A DNA stretch of 64,000 bases from Plasmodiophora brassicae (Eukaryota; Endomyxa: Phytomyxea; Phytomyxea; Plasmodiophorida): assembly GCA_036867785.1 (NCBI GenBank), contig CP145410.1:186001-250000 (forward strand), written 5' to 3'. The position numbers were made by a program, and so were the translations under genes. Below the pieces are notes generated by a model. It had not been told where the DNA came from and searched no databases. It saw only the letters and a program-made list of their open reading frames with translations. The number at the start of each line of letters is the position of its first letter. Position 1 is the first letter of the stretch. Shown piece by piece: positions 9,591-18,702 of this stretch.

Positions 9591-12320
9591 ATGTCGGAAT
9601 TCGAGGTTGCTCCTGAGGTTGCTCTGCAGTGTCTCCTGCCAGCAGATGATGCCGAGCGTGCGCCCGTTCCCAAAGCGTTGCACGGTGCGCTCGATTTGCT
9701 AACGCGGTCACGTGCCCTCTGCACCGTGTTGTCGTTTCGCGACTGGCGCGATCTGCTCGCTGTCAGCTATTCCCTGAATCGGTACCTCCAGTTCTCGCCG
9801 TTCTGGCCGTGGCTGTTCAACCACATTGTCGTCCGGCCAGACAGGTTGCCCGCTGGGTTCAGCGTTTTCCGCCTGGTCGCTCGCGTTCTCTATCCTAATT
9901 CTCCCGCACTGAATCGCCCTCTCCTGCATGGGGCGACCGCACCGACGCCGACCCGCCCATCTGCTCCCACTCCTGTTGTCGTCTGCTTGACGCGACAAGA
10001 TTCAATTGAACTCCGAACAGCGTTGGTTCGTCGAGCCCTGTCAACCAGCAACGCCCCCACCGCCACTCAACACGAGGCCGTCATTGTCGCTGTCGACGCG
10101 CTGCTTCAGTTTGGGGTTCCCGCCGAACAGGTCGTCGATCTTGCCGCCAGCGTTGAATCGCCAAACCGCACCTTGCAAGTCTGCATCGCCGCATACCTCG
10201 CGATGAGGCCGGGCGGGCCCCCCGCCAACCTACACACGCTTGTTCGCACGGCAACAACCTTCATCGACTTCGTGGGGCTTTGCGCCGGCGTCGGCGTTGA
10301 CGGTCTTCGCGAGAGCAAGTGGGACCTGCGCGGCACGCGCTGGCCCCAGGCCGTCCGCCGCATGATCATCAAGTCGTTGGCGTCCATGTCCTGGTGGCAA
10401 CTCCTGGACCTATGCACGCAGGGCCGGCAGGGCCTTATGAAGGCTCTGTTCAAGAGCCTGCATTTCGTGACGCTGCTGCGTCCGAGCGACGACGCGGGCC
10501 ACCGACGCCTGTACCTGTTGCAGTCGATCGTTCGCGGTGCGCGTTACCCGACCTGTCCGGACGCGTTCGCCGCCTGGCACAACACGATCGTCACGCCGCT
10601 GATCGACCTGGTCCAGGCCCACCAGGGGCGTATCGAGGTGCCCGCCGAGTGGATCGCAGACCATTTCAATGCGGCGCTTGCTGGCCGACCCCTTGTCCGT
10701 CCCTTGAAACGGTCGATCGATATGCTGCTGGCGCGCTATGGCAACACGAGTGCAACTTGGGCGCTCATAATGGACTCGCCGGCCTTGTTTGCATCCTGGG
10801 GCGACCTGGCCGGCAACCTCGTCTCCATCATATGCGCCGACTGCCCGATCGCATCTGTCCAGCGTCTGGGCCACGCTCTGCTCGCCAAGGGCGCCGCCGT
10901 CACCGCGTTGGCCGTCTACCGGGCGGCGCTGCGGGTGCAGGCCGCCATGGACAATGAGTTCATGAGCAAGGTCAGCGATGCGATCGCGGCATCACCTGAC
11001 GGCGACAGCGTACAGGTAACCGTCGAAAACCTGGTGAAGGACAGGAAAGGCAACTGGACGTCGCTCGACAAGACGATCAATGTTGCGCGTACGTTCGGCG
11101 CCGACACCGTCGCGGCGTACCTAACGTGGCTGTCGGACGTCACCGACGGCTTGCTATCCAGGAGCACGCCGGTCCCTGGTGCATCCTCCATTATCGTGTG
11201 CTCGTCGGAGCTGACGAACAATCCCGTCCGAACGGGCGCCCCGCCCGCCATCCCGTCGTATTCGCCCGTCGCCCTGTGGCGCAACGAAACGGTCAGCCTG
11301 GCGAGGAGCGGCGTCGGCGACACGATCCTGGCTGGCATCACATGGTGCCAGCCCGAAGGTTCGACCGTCCCAGTCGACCTCGACCTGTCTGCCATCTTCT
11401 TCCAGGAATCGTTCGCTTGCCTGGGCAGCTGCAGTTTCCAGACGCCCTCGTTCCTCGCCGAGCACTCTGGCGACATTCGGTCGGCACCGTTCCCGAACGG
11501 CAGCATGGAGTACGTCACGATCGGCATTGAGCGGCTGAGACAGGCCGGGTGCCGGTACGTTGCCCTGACCGTGCACTCGTTCACTGGCCAGTCGATGGAC
11601 ACGCTGGCGGACGCGTCCGTGTTCGTCGCCAACCCGGCTCGGAGCGGTACCGGCCCGAATGGCCTGTCCATTCTAACCGCCGCCCGACTCACCGGAAAAG
11701 GCACCTGCAACGTTGCCGCGTTCCTCACGATCGGCGCCGACGGCGCGGCGTCGTTCACCTGCGTCGACCACACGCTGAACGTGGACGCGCGCACGGCCAG
11801 GTCGTCTTCGAACAGGGCCGGCGACGCGGTCTCCCGGTGCCTGCGAGGGCCATCTGCGATCGGCGCGCTGCGTTCCGTCCAGGTCGCCGCGCTCTACTCG
11901 GCACAGCTATGCGAACGCGTGCACGTGGTCGGCCGCAACGGGGCCGCCGCTGACCTCGTCCGGGCGTCGTCGGAATCGTCGGGCGCGTGGCTGGCGCGGA
12001 TCGTGGCGGCAGTCGACGACGCCGGCGTCTTGAGCGACGTCGCCCCGGCGAACATGGCAGGTGCGCCGTCGAGGGCGCGCCTGGTGTTTGTCGACGAACT
12101 CGTGCCCATTCGGGATGTGGTGCGCTCGACGTGGAGGTCCTGCGCCGACACCCTGGCCGTCGTCATCGTCGTCCGACTGCAGAGCCACGAGACGGGCCTC
12201 GAGGAGTACGCGGGCGGCGCCGATGGACATGGTCCGCGTACCTTCGTCTGCAAGGGCTGGGACACGCTACGCCTCCTGCGACAGGCGTTATCGCTCGACG
12301 GAACAGCGAATCGACAGTAA
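9591..12320 (+). CDS. Large protein with F-box-like N-terminus and TerD-like domain
   Basis: A 909-residue single-exon frame; an in-frame methionine at 9522 would add 23 basic residues. Residues about 43-78 (LCTVLSFRDWRDLLAVSY, ending WPWLF) look like an F-box. Residues about 80-540 are helical, with no family I can name. Residues about 555-720 resemble the TerD/stress-protein beta-sandwich: VSLARSGVGDTILAGITW, then PVDLDLSAIFF, HSGDIRSAPFPNGSMEYVTI and VHSFTGQSMDTLADASVFV. In bacteria TerD proteins belong to tellurite/stress loci and bind calcium through acidic residues such as the DLDLS motif. A TerD-like C-terminus on a large protein recalls the bacterial MXAN_6230/SCO0854 type. The role here is unknown; an F-box would imply an SCF ubiquitin ligase adaptor. 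F-box assignment is weaker than TerD. Confidence 0.7.
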   Translation: MSEFEVAPEVALQCLLPADDAERAPVPKALHGALDLLTRSRALCTVLSFRDWRDLLAVSYSLNRYLQFSPFWPWLFNHIVVRPDRLPAGFSVFRLVARVLYPNSPALNRPLLHGATAPTPTRPSAPTPVVVCLTRQDSIELRTALVRRALSTSNAPTATQHEAVIVAVDALLQFGVPAEQVVDLAASVESPNRTLQVCIAAYLAMRPGGPPANLHTLVRTATTFIDFVGLCAGVGVDGLRESKWDLRGTRWPQAVRRMIIKSLASMSWWQLLDLCTQGRQGLMKALFKSLHFVTLLRPSDDAGHRRLYLLQSIVRGARYPTCPDAFAAWHNTIVTPLIDLVQAHQGRIEVPAEWIADHFNAALAGRPLVRPLKRSIDMLLARYGNTSATWALIMDSPALFASWGDLAGNLVSIICADCPIASVQRLGHALLAKGAAVTALAVYRAALRVQAAMDNEFMSKVSDAIAASPDGDSVQVTVENLVKDRKGNWTSLDKTINVARTFGADTVAAYLTWLSDVTDGLLSRSTPVPGASSIIVCSSELTNNPVRTGAPPAIPSYSPVALWRNETVSLARSGVGDTILAGITWCQPEGSTVPVDLDLSAIFFQESFACLGSCSFQTPSFLAEHSGDIRSAPFPNGSMEYVTIGIERLRQAGCRYVALTVHSFTGQSMDTLADASVFVANPARSGTGPNGLSILTAARLTGKGTCNVAAFLTIGADGAASFTCVDHTLNVDARTARSSSNRAGDAVSRCLRGPSAIGALRSVQVAALYSAQLCERVHVVGRNGAAADLVRASSESSGAWLARIVAAVDDAGVLSDVAPANMAGAPSRARLVFVDELVPIRDVVRSTWRSCADTLAVVIVVRLQSHETGLEEYAGGADGHGPRTFVCKGWDTLRLLRQALSLDGTANRQ

Positions 12321-12393
12321 AACACCTATGCGCCACCTTTCCGTCGACGCATCATGAGGCGGCCGTCGCAGATGGGTAGCCGTCCTGAGACAG

Positions 12394-12502
12394 TTGGGAC
12401 CGGTACCGCTCCGAGCCGGGTTGGTGACGAACACGGACGCGTCCGCCAGCGTGTCCATCGAAGAGGACGACTGCACGGTCAGGGTGCATCCGCCAATGCC
12501 AT
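12394..12502 (-). pseudogene. Inverted fragment of the upstream TerD-domain gene
   Basis: Read on the minus strand, this segment gives TLTVQSSSSMDTLADASVFV followed by NPARSGTGPN, nearly identical to the TerD region of the preceding gene (about 11560-11660). DNA identity is high across the last 65-70 bases and falls upstream, with a small internal deletion. It begins about 75 bp after the parent stop codon and points back toward it. A minus-strand frame extends from 12620 to 12288 through it, overlapping the parent's 3' end, but without other conserved sequence. I interpret it as a truncated inverted duplicate rather than a gene. Confidence 0.7.
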
Positions 12503-12681
12503 GCGTGTTGTAGAACATGGAGGACGTCGCGCTCGACTTGTCTAGTTCGGTTTCCCGTAGTCCCCTCCCTTTCTGACGAAACTGGGACAGCCGACTAACA
12601 CTGCTCCTTGAAGCGTTCATGTCCCAGCGCCGGTCAACGGCTTCTGAGACGAACTGTCGGGTGGATCAAAAAATATGCGCA

Positions 12682-12768
12682 GGCTGGTTCGGGAATTGAA
12701 CCCGAACCAAAAGTGAAACGATAGTCATGGTCGGAGGACGGACGTGTGAGTAATCAATTGTACCAACC
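12682..12768 (-). other. tRNA-like hairpin with T-arm and acceptor-like ends
   Basis: On the minus strand the 87-nt segment begins GGTTGGT and ends ACCAGCC, which pair as a 7-bp acceptor-like stem with one G-U. Next to the 3' half is a perfect T-arm: a TCGGG/CCCGA stem with the loop TTCAATT, matching the Pol III B-box consensus. A run of six T follows 8 nt downstream. I cannot find an A-box, a D-arm with GG, or a paired anticodon arm, so it is not a normal tRNA gene. It may be a decayed tRNA or a tRNA-derived SINE head. Confidence 0.35.
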
Positions 12769-12844
12769 ATGTTGGCGTTCCAAAGGTCGGCCCTTCAGTT
12801 GTACTATAAGAACGTTCCAACGGTGTGCCTGCGTCAACATTCGC

Positions 12845-12955
12845 TTGAGTTGAGTTGAGTTTATTTGTTGTTCGCGCTTTTCACGCAGGCGTCTCGGTAT
12901 CGGGTCCGAGGACCGAAGGCTCAACGAGCAGAACGCCAGCATCACTCGGCCTGGC
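12845..12955 (-). mobile_element. LINE-type retroelement 3' end, copy 1
   Basis: Reading on the minus strand, this segment ends in AAATAAA followed by an imperfect CTCAA tandem tail (about 12859-12845), the usual look of a non-LTR retroelement 3' end. Its last coding frame reads LRSSDPIPRRLREKREQQIN. It matches a second copy at 46800-46912 over about 95-110 bases at roughly 80-85 percent by eye. This copy continues further 5' (beyond 12955, perhaps to about 13180), where copy 2 is truncated. No target-site duplication was found here. Confidence 0.6.
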
Positions 12956-13226
12956 AGTGCCGGCCCATCACCTCTGTTCTGGGATCATCGCGTCTGGACG
13001 ATATCGGAACGTGACTTGACTCGCTCGGAATTGCCGACTGCACTCTTTGTCGGGTCAGGGAGCTATAGCTGCTGATGCCGCCAATGGGCGTCAAGCGATG
13101 ATCGGGCGCCGCCGTACAGTCCACTCGATACCTGAAGGATCGCCTGAGCAGTACGCTGCACCGCCGGGCTCAAACCGTTCTCGACGCTCATTTACATATC
13201 ATCAATGATACACAGGTAGAGAACGC

Positions 13227-13694
13227 TTGGCGGTATTGATGGGGGTGCGGCGGACGTGGTTCCTTCGATATTTTGTCGCGCAGGTGAAGGGGGTTGGATT
13301 CTCCATGCTGCCCACTGAAGCCAATTTGTTGAATGCGCCACGTACTCCGTATGGAGCTCCACAGGAACTCCTTACCTGGGCGATCCATTCGGGCGCGACG
13401 ACCGGTGCCGACGTGTTATGCATGAAATTGCGGATCGACATCGCGAACCCCAACGAGGCATCATCACGGCGCGAAGATGGCGACGGCTCCTCGTCAATGA
13501 TCATTATTGGCACTCACACCGTCGACGGGGATCTCATGGCTACGGCTACACGTTCATTGGATCGGGCATACCGGGCGGAGTCGAGCATCATGACATGGTG
13601 CTCGGCTACAGTTCCAATTTGTGCGCTAGTCTGCGTCCAACCTGTGCGCGTCGCGATTTCGCGCGACGCTGTTGCCTTCGGTGCTGAATGCTGA
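13227..13694 (+). CDS. Open reading frame, hypothetical, possibly not a gene
   Basis: A 155-codon open frame with reasonable amino-acid composition (NAPRTPYGAPQELLTWAIHS is an example) but no recognisable domain, signal peptide or transmembrane segment. A second frame overlapping 13418-13687 also looks coding-like (GYGYTFIGSGIPGGVEHHD), so the true product, if any, may switch frame through an intron near 13500. It lies between the LINE end and the ankyrin gene. I do not know its function, and it could be the remnant of a decayed gene. Confidence 0.25.
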   Translation: MAVLMGVRRTWFLRYFVAQVKGVGFSMLPTEANLLNAPRTPYGAPQELLTWAIHSGATTGADVLCMKLRIDIANPNEASSRREDGDGSSSMIIIGTHTVDGDLMATATRSLDRAYRAESSIMTWCSATVPICALVCVQPVRVAISRDAVAFGAEC

Positions 13695-13865
13695 CGGCGC
13701 CATATTTGGTTGCAATGGGTCCATGACCAGGTGACAGCAAGTCCGAGCGGGATCTGCTGCCGTCCGAGCAGCCAGGGCGGCGGGCCAGATAAAGATTCCA
13801 GCGTTCCGAGCGAGGTCGACATCTCAGGCTCAGCTGCTCATCAAAGTCCCGATCGGTCGCCGACA

Positions 13866-15035
13866 ATGCCCATCAGCAATCGTATTGGATCGCATCGTAT
13901 GTCGGTGCCGGCGCTGCTGATCCTGACCGCCGCCCTTCTCGCCGGCCGCATCCAGGCTGCTGATGACGTGATGATCCTTCCGGGCGACACCAGTCGCATA
14001 CCAGTCAACCGGTGGCCTACAATCGCAGCCTTGCGCGGCCAGGACGCATTCATGCCGGCTGTCAACAGCGCTCCAGGCCTGGCCCGCCTCAAGTCATTCG
14101 CAATCACCGAGAAGAGGCAGGAGATCGTCAACCGTCTTTTTAGGCACCTCATAAGCGGGTCCGGACAGGACAGCGACGTGGCCTACCAGATTGGCAAGAA
14201 ACCATGGGACAACTGTCAGCCGCTACTGCACTGGGCCGCAAGCGAAGGCGAGGCCGACATTGTCCAGTTCCTGCTGAGTGCTCCGGGCATCACTGCCAAT
14301 GTGGTTGATTCCCGCCTTGGGCGGACGCCATTGCACTGGGCCACTCGTCAAGGGCAGTATATCACTATGGAGTTGCTGTTGGCGGCTCGGGGCATCGACG
14401 TCAATGCACGCGACATTAAGCAGAAGACGCCACTGCATTTGGCCGTGATCTTCGGGCACGACGACGCCGTCGTGGCCTTGGTGCACGCCGACAATATTAA
14501 CGTCACAGCCGTCGACAAGGACGGGAAGGCCCCTCTGCAGCACGCGATGGAACACTGGTCTGCAGACCCGGGGTCTCTTGCGCGTCAGTACATCATCATG
14601 GTCCTCATCGCTGTCGGCGCCGGGTTCGGCCCGATGTCAGACGTCACGCCGCTGTACTGGGCCGTGGATCACGATTATTCCAACATTGTCAAGATGCTGC
14701 TCAAGTTGGGAGGAATCGACGTCAACGAGGGCGGCGGTGCTCGTTCGAGCCCCCTGTGCAAGGCTGTGATGCAAAACCGTCATCGCCTGGTTGAGATGCT
14801 GCTGGAGCACGAGGATATTGATGCCAATGCTGGCGACCCGTTGCTGCTGGCCGTTCAGGAACGCCACATTGGAATCGCTAAGATGCTCGCCCAGCACCCG
14901 AAGCTCGTCATGTCGACAGGTGTCTGGCAGGCAGTGCAGCTGGCCGAGCAGTATGGGGATTCGCAACTCGTGCCCTGGATTATTGCCCCGCGTAAACTGG
15001 CGCGTTCCACGACGGGACTCTTCAAGTACCCGTGA
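13866..15035 (+). CDS. Secreted ankyrin-repeat protein
   Basis: A single exon of 389 residues from 13866. A second methionine at 13899 starts a strong signal peptide (MSVPALLILTAALLAGRIQA) and is perhaps the better start. From about residue 115 there are at least six ankyrin repeats, for example PLLHWAASEGEADIVQFLL, RTPLHWATRQGQYITMELLL and KTPLHLAVIFGHDDAVVAL; the later ones are more divergent. Ankyrin repeats bind protein partners. A signal peptide on an ankyrin protein is unusual in free-living eukaryotes and typical of proteins exported by intracellular parasites. There is no ER-retention tail (it ends GLFKYP) and no transmembrane helix after the signal. Host targeting is inference. Confidence 0.8.
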   Translation: MPISNRIGSHRMSVPALLILTAALLAGRIQAADDVMILPGDTSRIPVNRWPTIAALRGQDAFMPAVNSAPGLARLKSFAITEKRQEIVNRLFRHLISGSGQDSDVAYQIGKKPWDNCQPLLHWAASEGEADIVQFLLSAPGITANVVDSRLGRTPLHWATRQGQYITMELLLAARGIDVNARDIKQKTPLHLAVIFGHDDAVVALVHADNINVTAVDKDGKAPLQHAMEHWSADPGSLARQYIIMVLIAVGAGFGPMSDVTPLYWAVDHDYSNIVKMLLKLGGIDVNEGGGARSSPLCKAVMQNRHRLVEMLLEHEDIDANAGDPLLLAVQERHIGIAKMLAQHPKLVMSTGVWQAVQLAEQYGDSQLVPWIIAPRKLARSTTGLFKYP

Positions 15036-15339
15036 TCCTCGATGGACTGCGTCCACAATGTTCATCGCCCTTCGCACTAAAGTTGCACGCCTTTCTGGAT
15101 TGACCTTGCCGCCGTAGTATGGTCAGGGAGATGTGCAACATGGGTGCTGGTGTAGAGACAGTGGCTGGAGGTGCGCACGCAACCGTAGACCAAGCGTCTC
15201 TGCTTGTACTGACGCTAACAAAGCGGGGCGCCACCTGACAGCGTTGACGTCGGACGAGCCGCCGGACGTCGTGTGGCGTGCCACTTCACGTTCGATTGGT
15301 TCGAGTGGTGAACATACGCGATGTTTCGACTCTTGAAGG

Positions 15340-15730
15340 AGCTACTGGAAAACCGATGGATGCGTCACCCGAAAGATGGATATGTTTGTGTATTTCCCCT
15401 GATGCTTCGGATTTGCATTGGTCTGTCTTTCTTACACAGATTCCATATGATATCTCCAGGAACCATTTGCCAACCAACACCATGACCCAATGGCTTTCAT
15501 CTCTGGTTCGCTGCGTCGCAACCAGAGTCGTTGGGCAATCATCGAGAAAGGTTTTGCAATCGTTGAAGGATGTTTCCACTCCCGACACTATTTGCATTCG
15601 GCTGATGCACTTCGTATCTTTACTGATCACCGTAACGTCATGTACATTATGGACCCGCTTCATTTTACTACGAACCTGAGCCGTATGGCTGGTGATCGAT
15701 TTGAGAGATCATCATGGGGGCTATAACTGG
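15340..15730 (+). mobile_element. Ty3/gypsy LTR retrotransposon pol fragment, fossil
   Basis: The translated segment carries the end of a reverse transcriptase and the start of the RNase H domain of a Ty3/gypsy-type pol, with recognisable pieces such as SPDASDLHWSVFLTQIP and ALRIFTDHRNVMYIMDP. It is less GC-rich than the neighbouring genes. The element is broken and only this piece remains. I found no gag, integrase or long terminal repeats nearby, so it appears to be an old, decayed insertion of about 400 bp. Confidence 0.75.
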
Positions 15731-16516
15731 ATTCGCGTCCGACGCCGTTCATCATGGGCCACGATCAGGATCAAGTTGAGATTGGCCGCCAGCACAACGG
15801 GCTCCCGCAAGGGGGCCGCCGCCAGGCAGCTCACCTGTCACCAGTGCGGGCGGCCCCCGGCCACCTACGCCGGGACTACCCTCCGTCCCGTCACGGCGAT
15901 GCGTACGAAGGTACCAACGCGCACGGCACGGAAGCTCAAGCTTGCCCCCCCCCCCCCCCTCACGGACATACGGCGGGCCACGGGCCCACGGCCCACCGCC
16001 CATGCGGCATTGTACAAATGTCATCGTCCATCACGACGTCATATCAGCGACGGGCTATACACCTGCACGTCCGACTTCCACCCAGTCACGTTGTGGGCCC
16101 GTGGTCTGAGCCCGCCCCGCGCTTCGTACCATGCATTGTCTCGAGACACTGTCCTTTAGATTTCTCGACGGGATTCCCCTGTATCAGTCCATCGAACGCG
16201 CCCTAGGCCCGACAAACAAAGTGGACGCGGTTCGACGTCGCTGCTTCGAAAGCGATCGACCGCGCGTTCGCAGCAGACCGAAGGCGTGTTCGGCGGACTG
16301 ACACTGGCGAATCTCGTCGAGACCACGGCTTTTGTCTGGCCCGGCACCGAATATTTAATAGGCTTTCGCGGCCGATGATGATGATGATGACTGATCGATA
16401 TTGCCGCCCTAGGACCAACATCACTACCGTATCGTGGGTGCCGGAGATCTTCGAGTCACGCGTCGGAGTTACGGAGGTGTTGCCGACGCGAAACTCCGTG
16501 ACGGTCTCTCGCCGTC
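15731..16516. other. Intergenic region without a supported gene
   Basis: Between the retroelement fossil and GPN2 I find overlapping open frames on both strands but none with a known domain. One frame contains TCHQCGRPPATYAG, which superficially resembles a zinc-binding CxxC pair, without its second half. A run of about 15 C lies at 15945-15959 and a short (ATG)n run near 16375. The end of the stretch should contain the GPN2 promoter. Confidence 0.4.
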
Positions 16517-17457
16517 ATGGCGACTGCTGCGACGTACGCCCAGTTCGTGCTGGGCACACCAGGCGCTGGCAAGAGCACGTATTGCGCAGGTAGGTATTTG
16601 ATTTGGCAGTCGCGAGTCGATCGTGTGACCCAATTGTCAGGCATGAGCGAGTTTATGCGCTTGTTGAAACGGAAGTGCGTTGTCGTCAATCTGGATCCGG
16701 CGAACGACCGCCTGCCGTACGAATGCGCTGTTGATATTCGCGAGCTTGTTCGCCTAGAAGACGTGATGGAACGGCACACGCCTGAGGCTGGTGATGCTGA
16801 GGAGTCGTTCGGACTCGGACCGAATGGCGGTCTTGTGTTCTGCATCGAGTACCTCGAGAAGAACCTTGACTGGCTGCGCTCTGCGCTAAAGCCCTTCGAA
16901 TCGCAATGGATCTTGTTCGACTGCCCTGGCCAGGTCGAACTGTACACGGTTCACACCTCCATGCGTAACATCTTCCGAGCCATCACCAACGACTGGCAGT
17001 GGCGAACGGCATGCGTCCACCTGGTCGACGTTGCACATTGCTTGGATGCTTCCCGATACATTTCCGCGCTCCTTCTCTCATTGACGGCCATGTTGCATCT
17101 GGAATTGCCTCATGTTAACGTCCTGTCCAAGATCGACCAGCTTAGGCAGTTCGGTAGACTTCGTAAGTGTATCGTCGTTTGAAATATCGGCATCGTGTTG
17201 ACGTACGGCTCCGATTTCCAGCATTGGGCTTGCAGTTTTATTCTGAGGTGCTCAACCTACAGCACCTTGTCATGCTGCTGGAACAGGACCCGATGACCGC
17301 GCGTTTCACGGCATTGAACTCGGCGCTGTGCAACCTCATCGAAGAGTTCGGCCTCGTGCGGTTCGTTCCGCTAAAAATCGAAAACAAGCACAGCGTGTTC
17401 CGGCTGCTGCAGGAGGTCGACCGGTCAGTCGGGTACGCTGACGACAACACAGCTTAA
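16517..17457 (+). CDS. GPN2: GPN-loop GTPase 2
   Basis: Three exons (introns 16590-16640 and 17163-17221) give exactly 276 residues. The P-loop GTPGAGKSTYC is split by the first intron. Other motifs are NLDPANDRLPYECAVDIREL, the diagnostic Gly-Pro-Asn loop LGPNGGLVFCIEYL, the Walker-B-like ILFDCPGQVEL and the base-specificity NVLSKIDQL. The ELPHVNVLSKIDQ and C-terminal RFVPLKIENKHSV segments point to GPN2 rather than GPN1 or GPN3. GPN GTPases form dimers needed for assembly and nuclear import of RNA polymerase II and III. The start at 16517 is close to the P-loop, as in the family. The downstream heat-shock gene is convergent, only about 60 bp away. Confidence 0.93.
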
Positions 17458-17518
17458 ACTTTATTCATTGTCCTCCGATTGTATGCGAGTCCAATCTGTT
17501 CGAAGCGATCGTTTGCGC

Positions 17519-18142
17519 TCACTGCACCTCAATACGATGAGGTTCAGGGAATTCCTTACGGCCTTCGGTCGTCTTTCCCATTGTTATGATCAGGACGCCA
17601 CATTCATTGCGAGCAGAGACCTTGTCGGAATCGGCGCCTAGCGGGATGGGAATCGTACGAACCGATGGCGTTATAGCGCGCTCGGACCACACGACATCCT
17701 CCTGGTCCACCTTGCAGAGGTCGGTTCCAACACCCGGCGATGGGTTCGCATTGATCGTCAGCACGTCTGTTGCGACCTTTACGGCGATCTGATCTTTCGT
17801 GAGGCCGGGTACATCGACAATCAGGATCTACCACGACAGGGTTAGGCCAAGCTTGCCACGGAAGTGAACATCACCGACAAACTGGTCATCCTGCTCGACA
17901 AGCGTGCTCGACAACGGCATGATGCTCGACCCATACTGGGTCGAAGGCGCGTCACGTGGCAGATTCGCCAGCTGCGTCAGTCGGGTACGGTGATGATGAC
18001 GGCGCGCGTGATGGTACCGATGACGGTACCGGTGCGTTTCGGTCGGAAACGGCTCGTTCATGAACGTGTCGGGCATGCCGACATCGAGGGACGGTTCGTT
18101 GTAGTACGTCGCGAACGGGTCTTCCAATGGCACCAGGCTCAT
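17519..18142 (-). CDS. Small heat-shock protein (Hsp20/alpha-crystallin)
   Basis: Two exons with a 51-nt intron at 17828-17878 give 190 residues. Splicing is supported because the frame otherwise meets a stop just before ILIVDVPGLTKDQIAVKV, the classic first beta strands of the alpha-crystallin domain. The domain continues with VLTINANP and a late strand ECGVLIITMGK in place of the usual NGVLTI. The C-terminus ends EPHRIEVQ, with a possible I-x-V anchor. The N-terminal half is rich in His, Arg and Tyr (YRHRYHHARRHHHRTR). Small heat-shock proteins hold unfolding clients without ATP. Which compartment it serves is not evident, since no targeting signal is seen. Confidence 0.85.
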
Positions 18143-18702
18143 CTTCCGTCCAGCACCCCACTCTTCCTAAATGAATTTTGGAGAATACCCTCCGACGGCC
18201 ACCGGCGGATCCTCAACCCAACGGTCACCAATCTTCCCACGGGGCCCTTTTCTTGCTGTCCTCCGATCCGGCCCTAGGGTGGCTTTTCTAAATCACGGCA
18301 GCCATCAATGTCGATAGGAGGCTGTTGGATGACGGTGCTGAAGGCAGGCCGTGGTATATGGGCCAACACCCTTTTATGTTCCTGCATCAAGCCCATACGG
18401 CATCCGCCCTCGGCAACTCGATCGGCAAATAAACGCCGTCGATTATCGCCTATCGTTCCTGTCGGAGCCGGGTCCAACAGACGCAGCACTGTAACCGTGT
18501 GGCATGTGCCATCGTCTACTGTAACACTGTGACGTTTCCCGTGTGCTTTTCGAAACGCTCCATACGGCGCGCTTTTTGAGAGACTCTGTTTGGGGGTGAA
18601 TTCGCAGCACCCAGGTGGCGGCGGCGGCGGGCGGATTTTCGTGTTGGGAGCGAGCGGGAGCTGTCGTCGTCGTCGACGTCGTTGCGTTTCGCGGCGGCGA
18701 GT
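18143..18702. other. Divergent promoter region between Hsp20 and KNL1
   Basis: About 560 bp separate two genes transcribed outward. A long minus-strand open frame (18274-19032) crosses it, but it is antisense to KNL1 exons and lacks conserved motifs, so I treat it as spurious. A short G-rich run (about 18613-18635) lies upstream of KNL1. I could not identify a heat-shock element with confidence. Confidence 0.4.

Noticed and set aside
15812-15860. CHQC zinc-finger-like peptide
   Set aside because: Only one CxxC pair; no second pair at a sensible spacing and no conserved flanks.
15945-15959. Run of about 15 C
   Set aside because: A simple homopolymer without recognisable function; may be of uncertain length.
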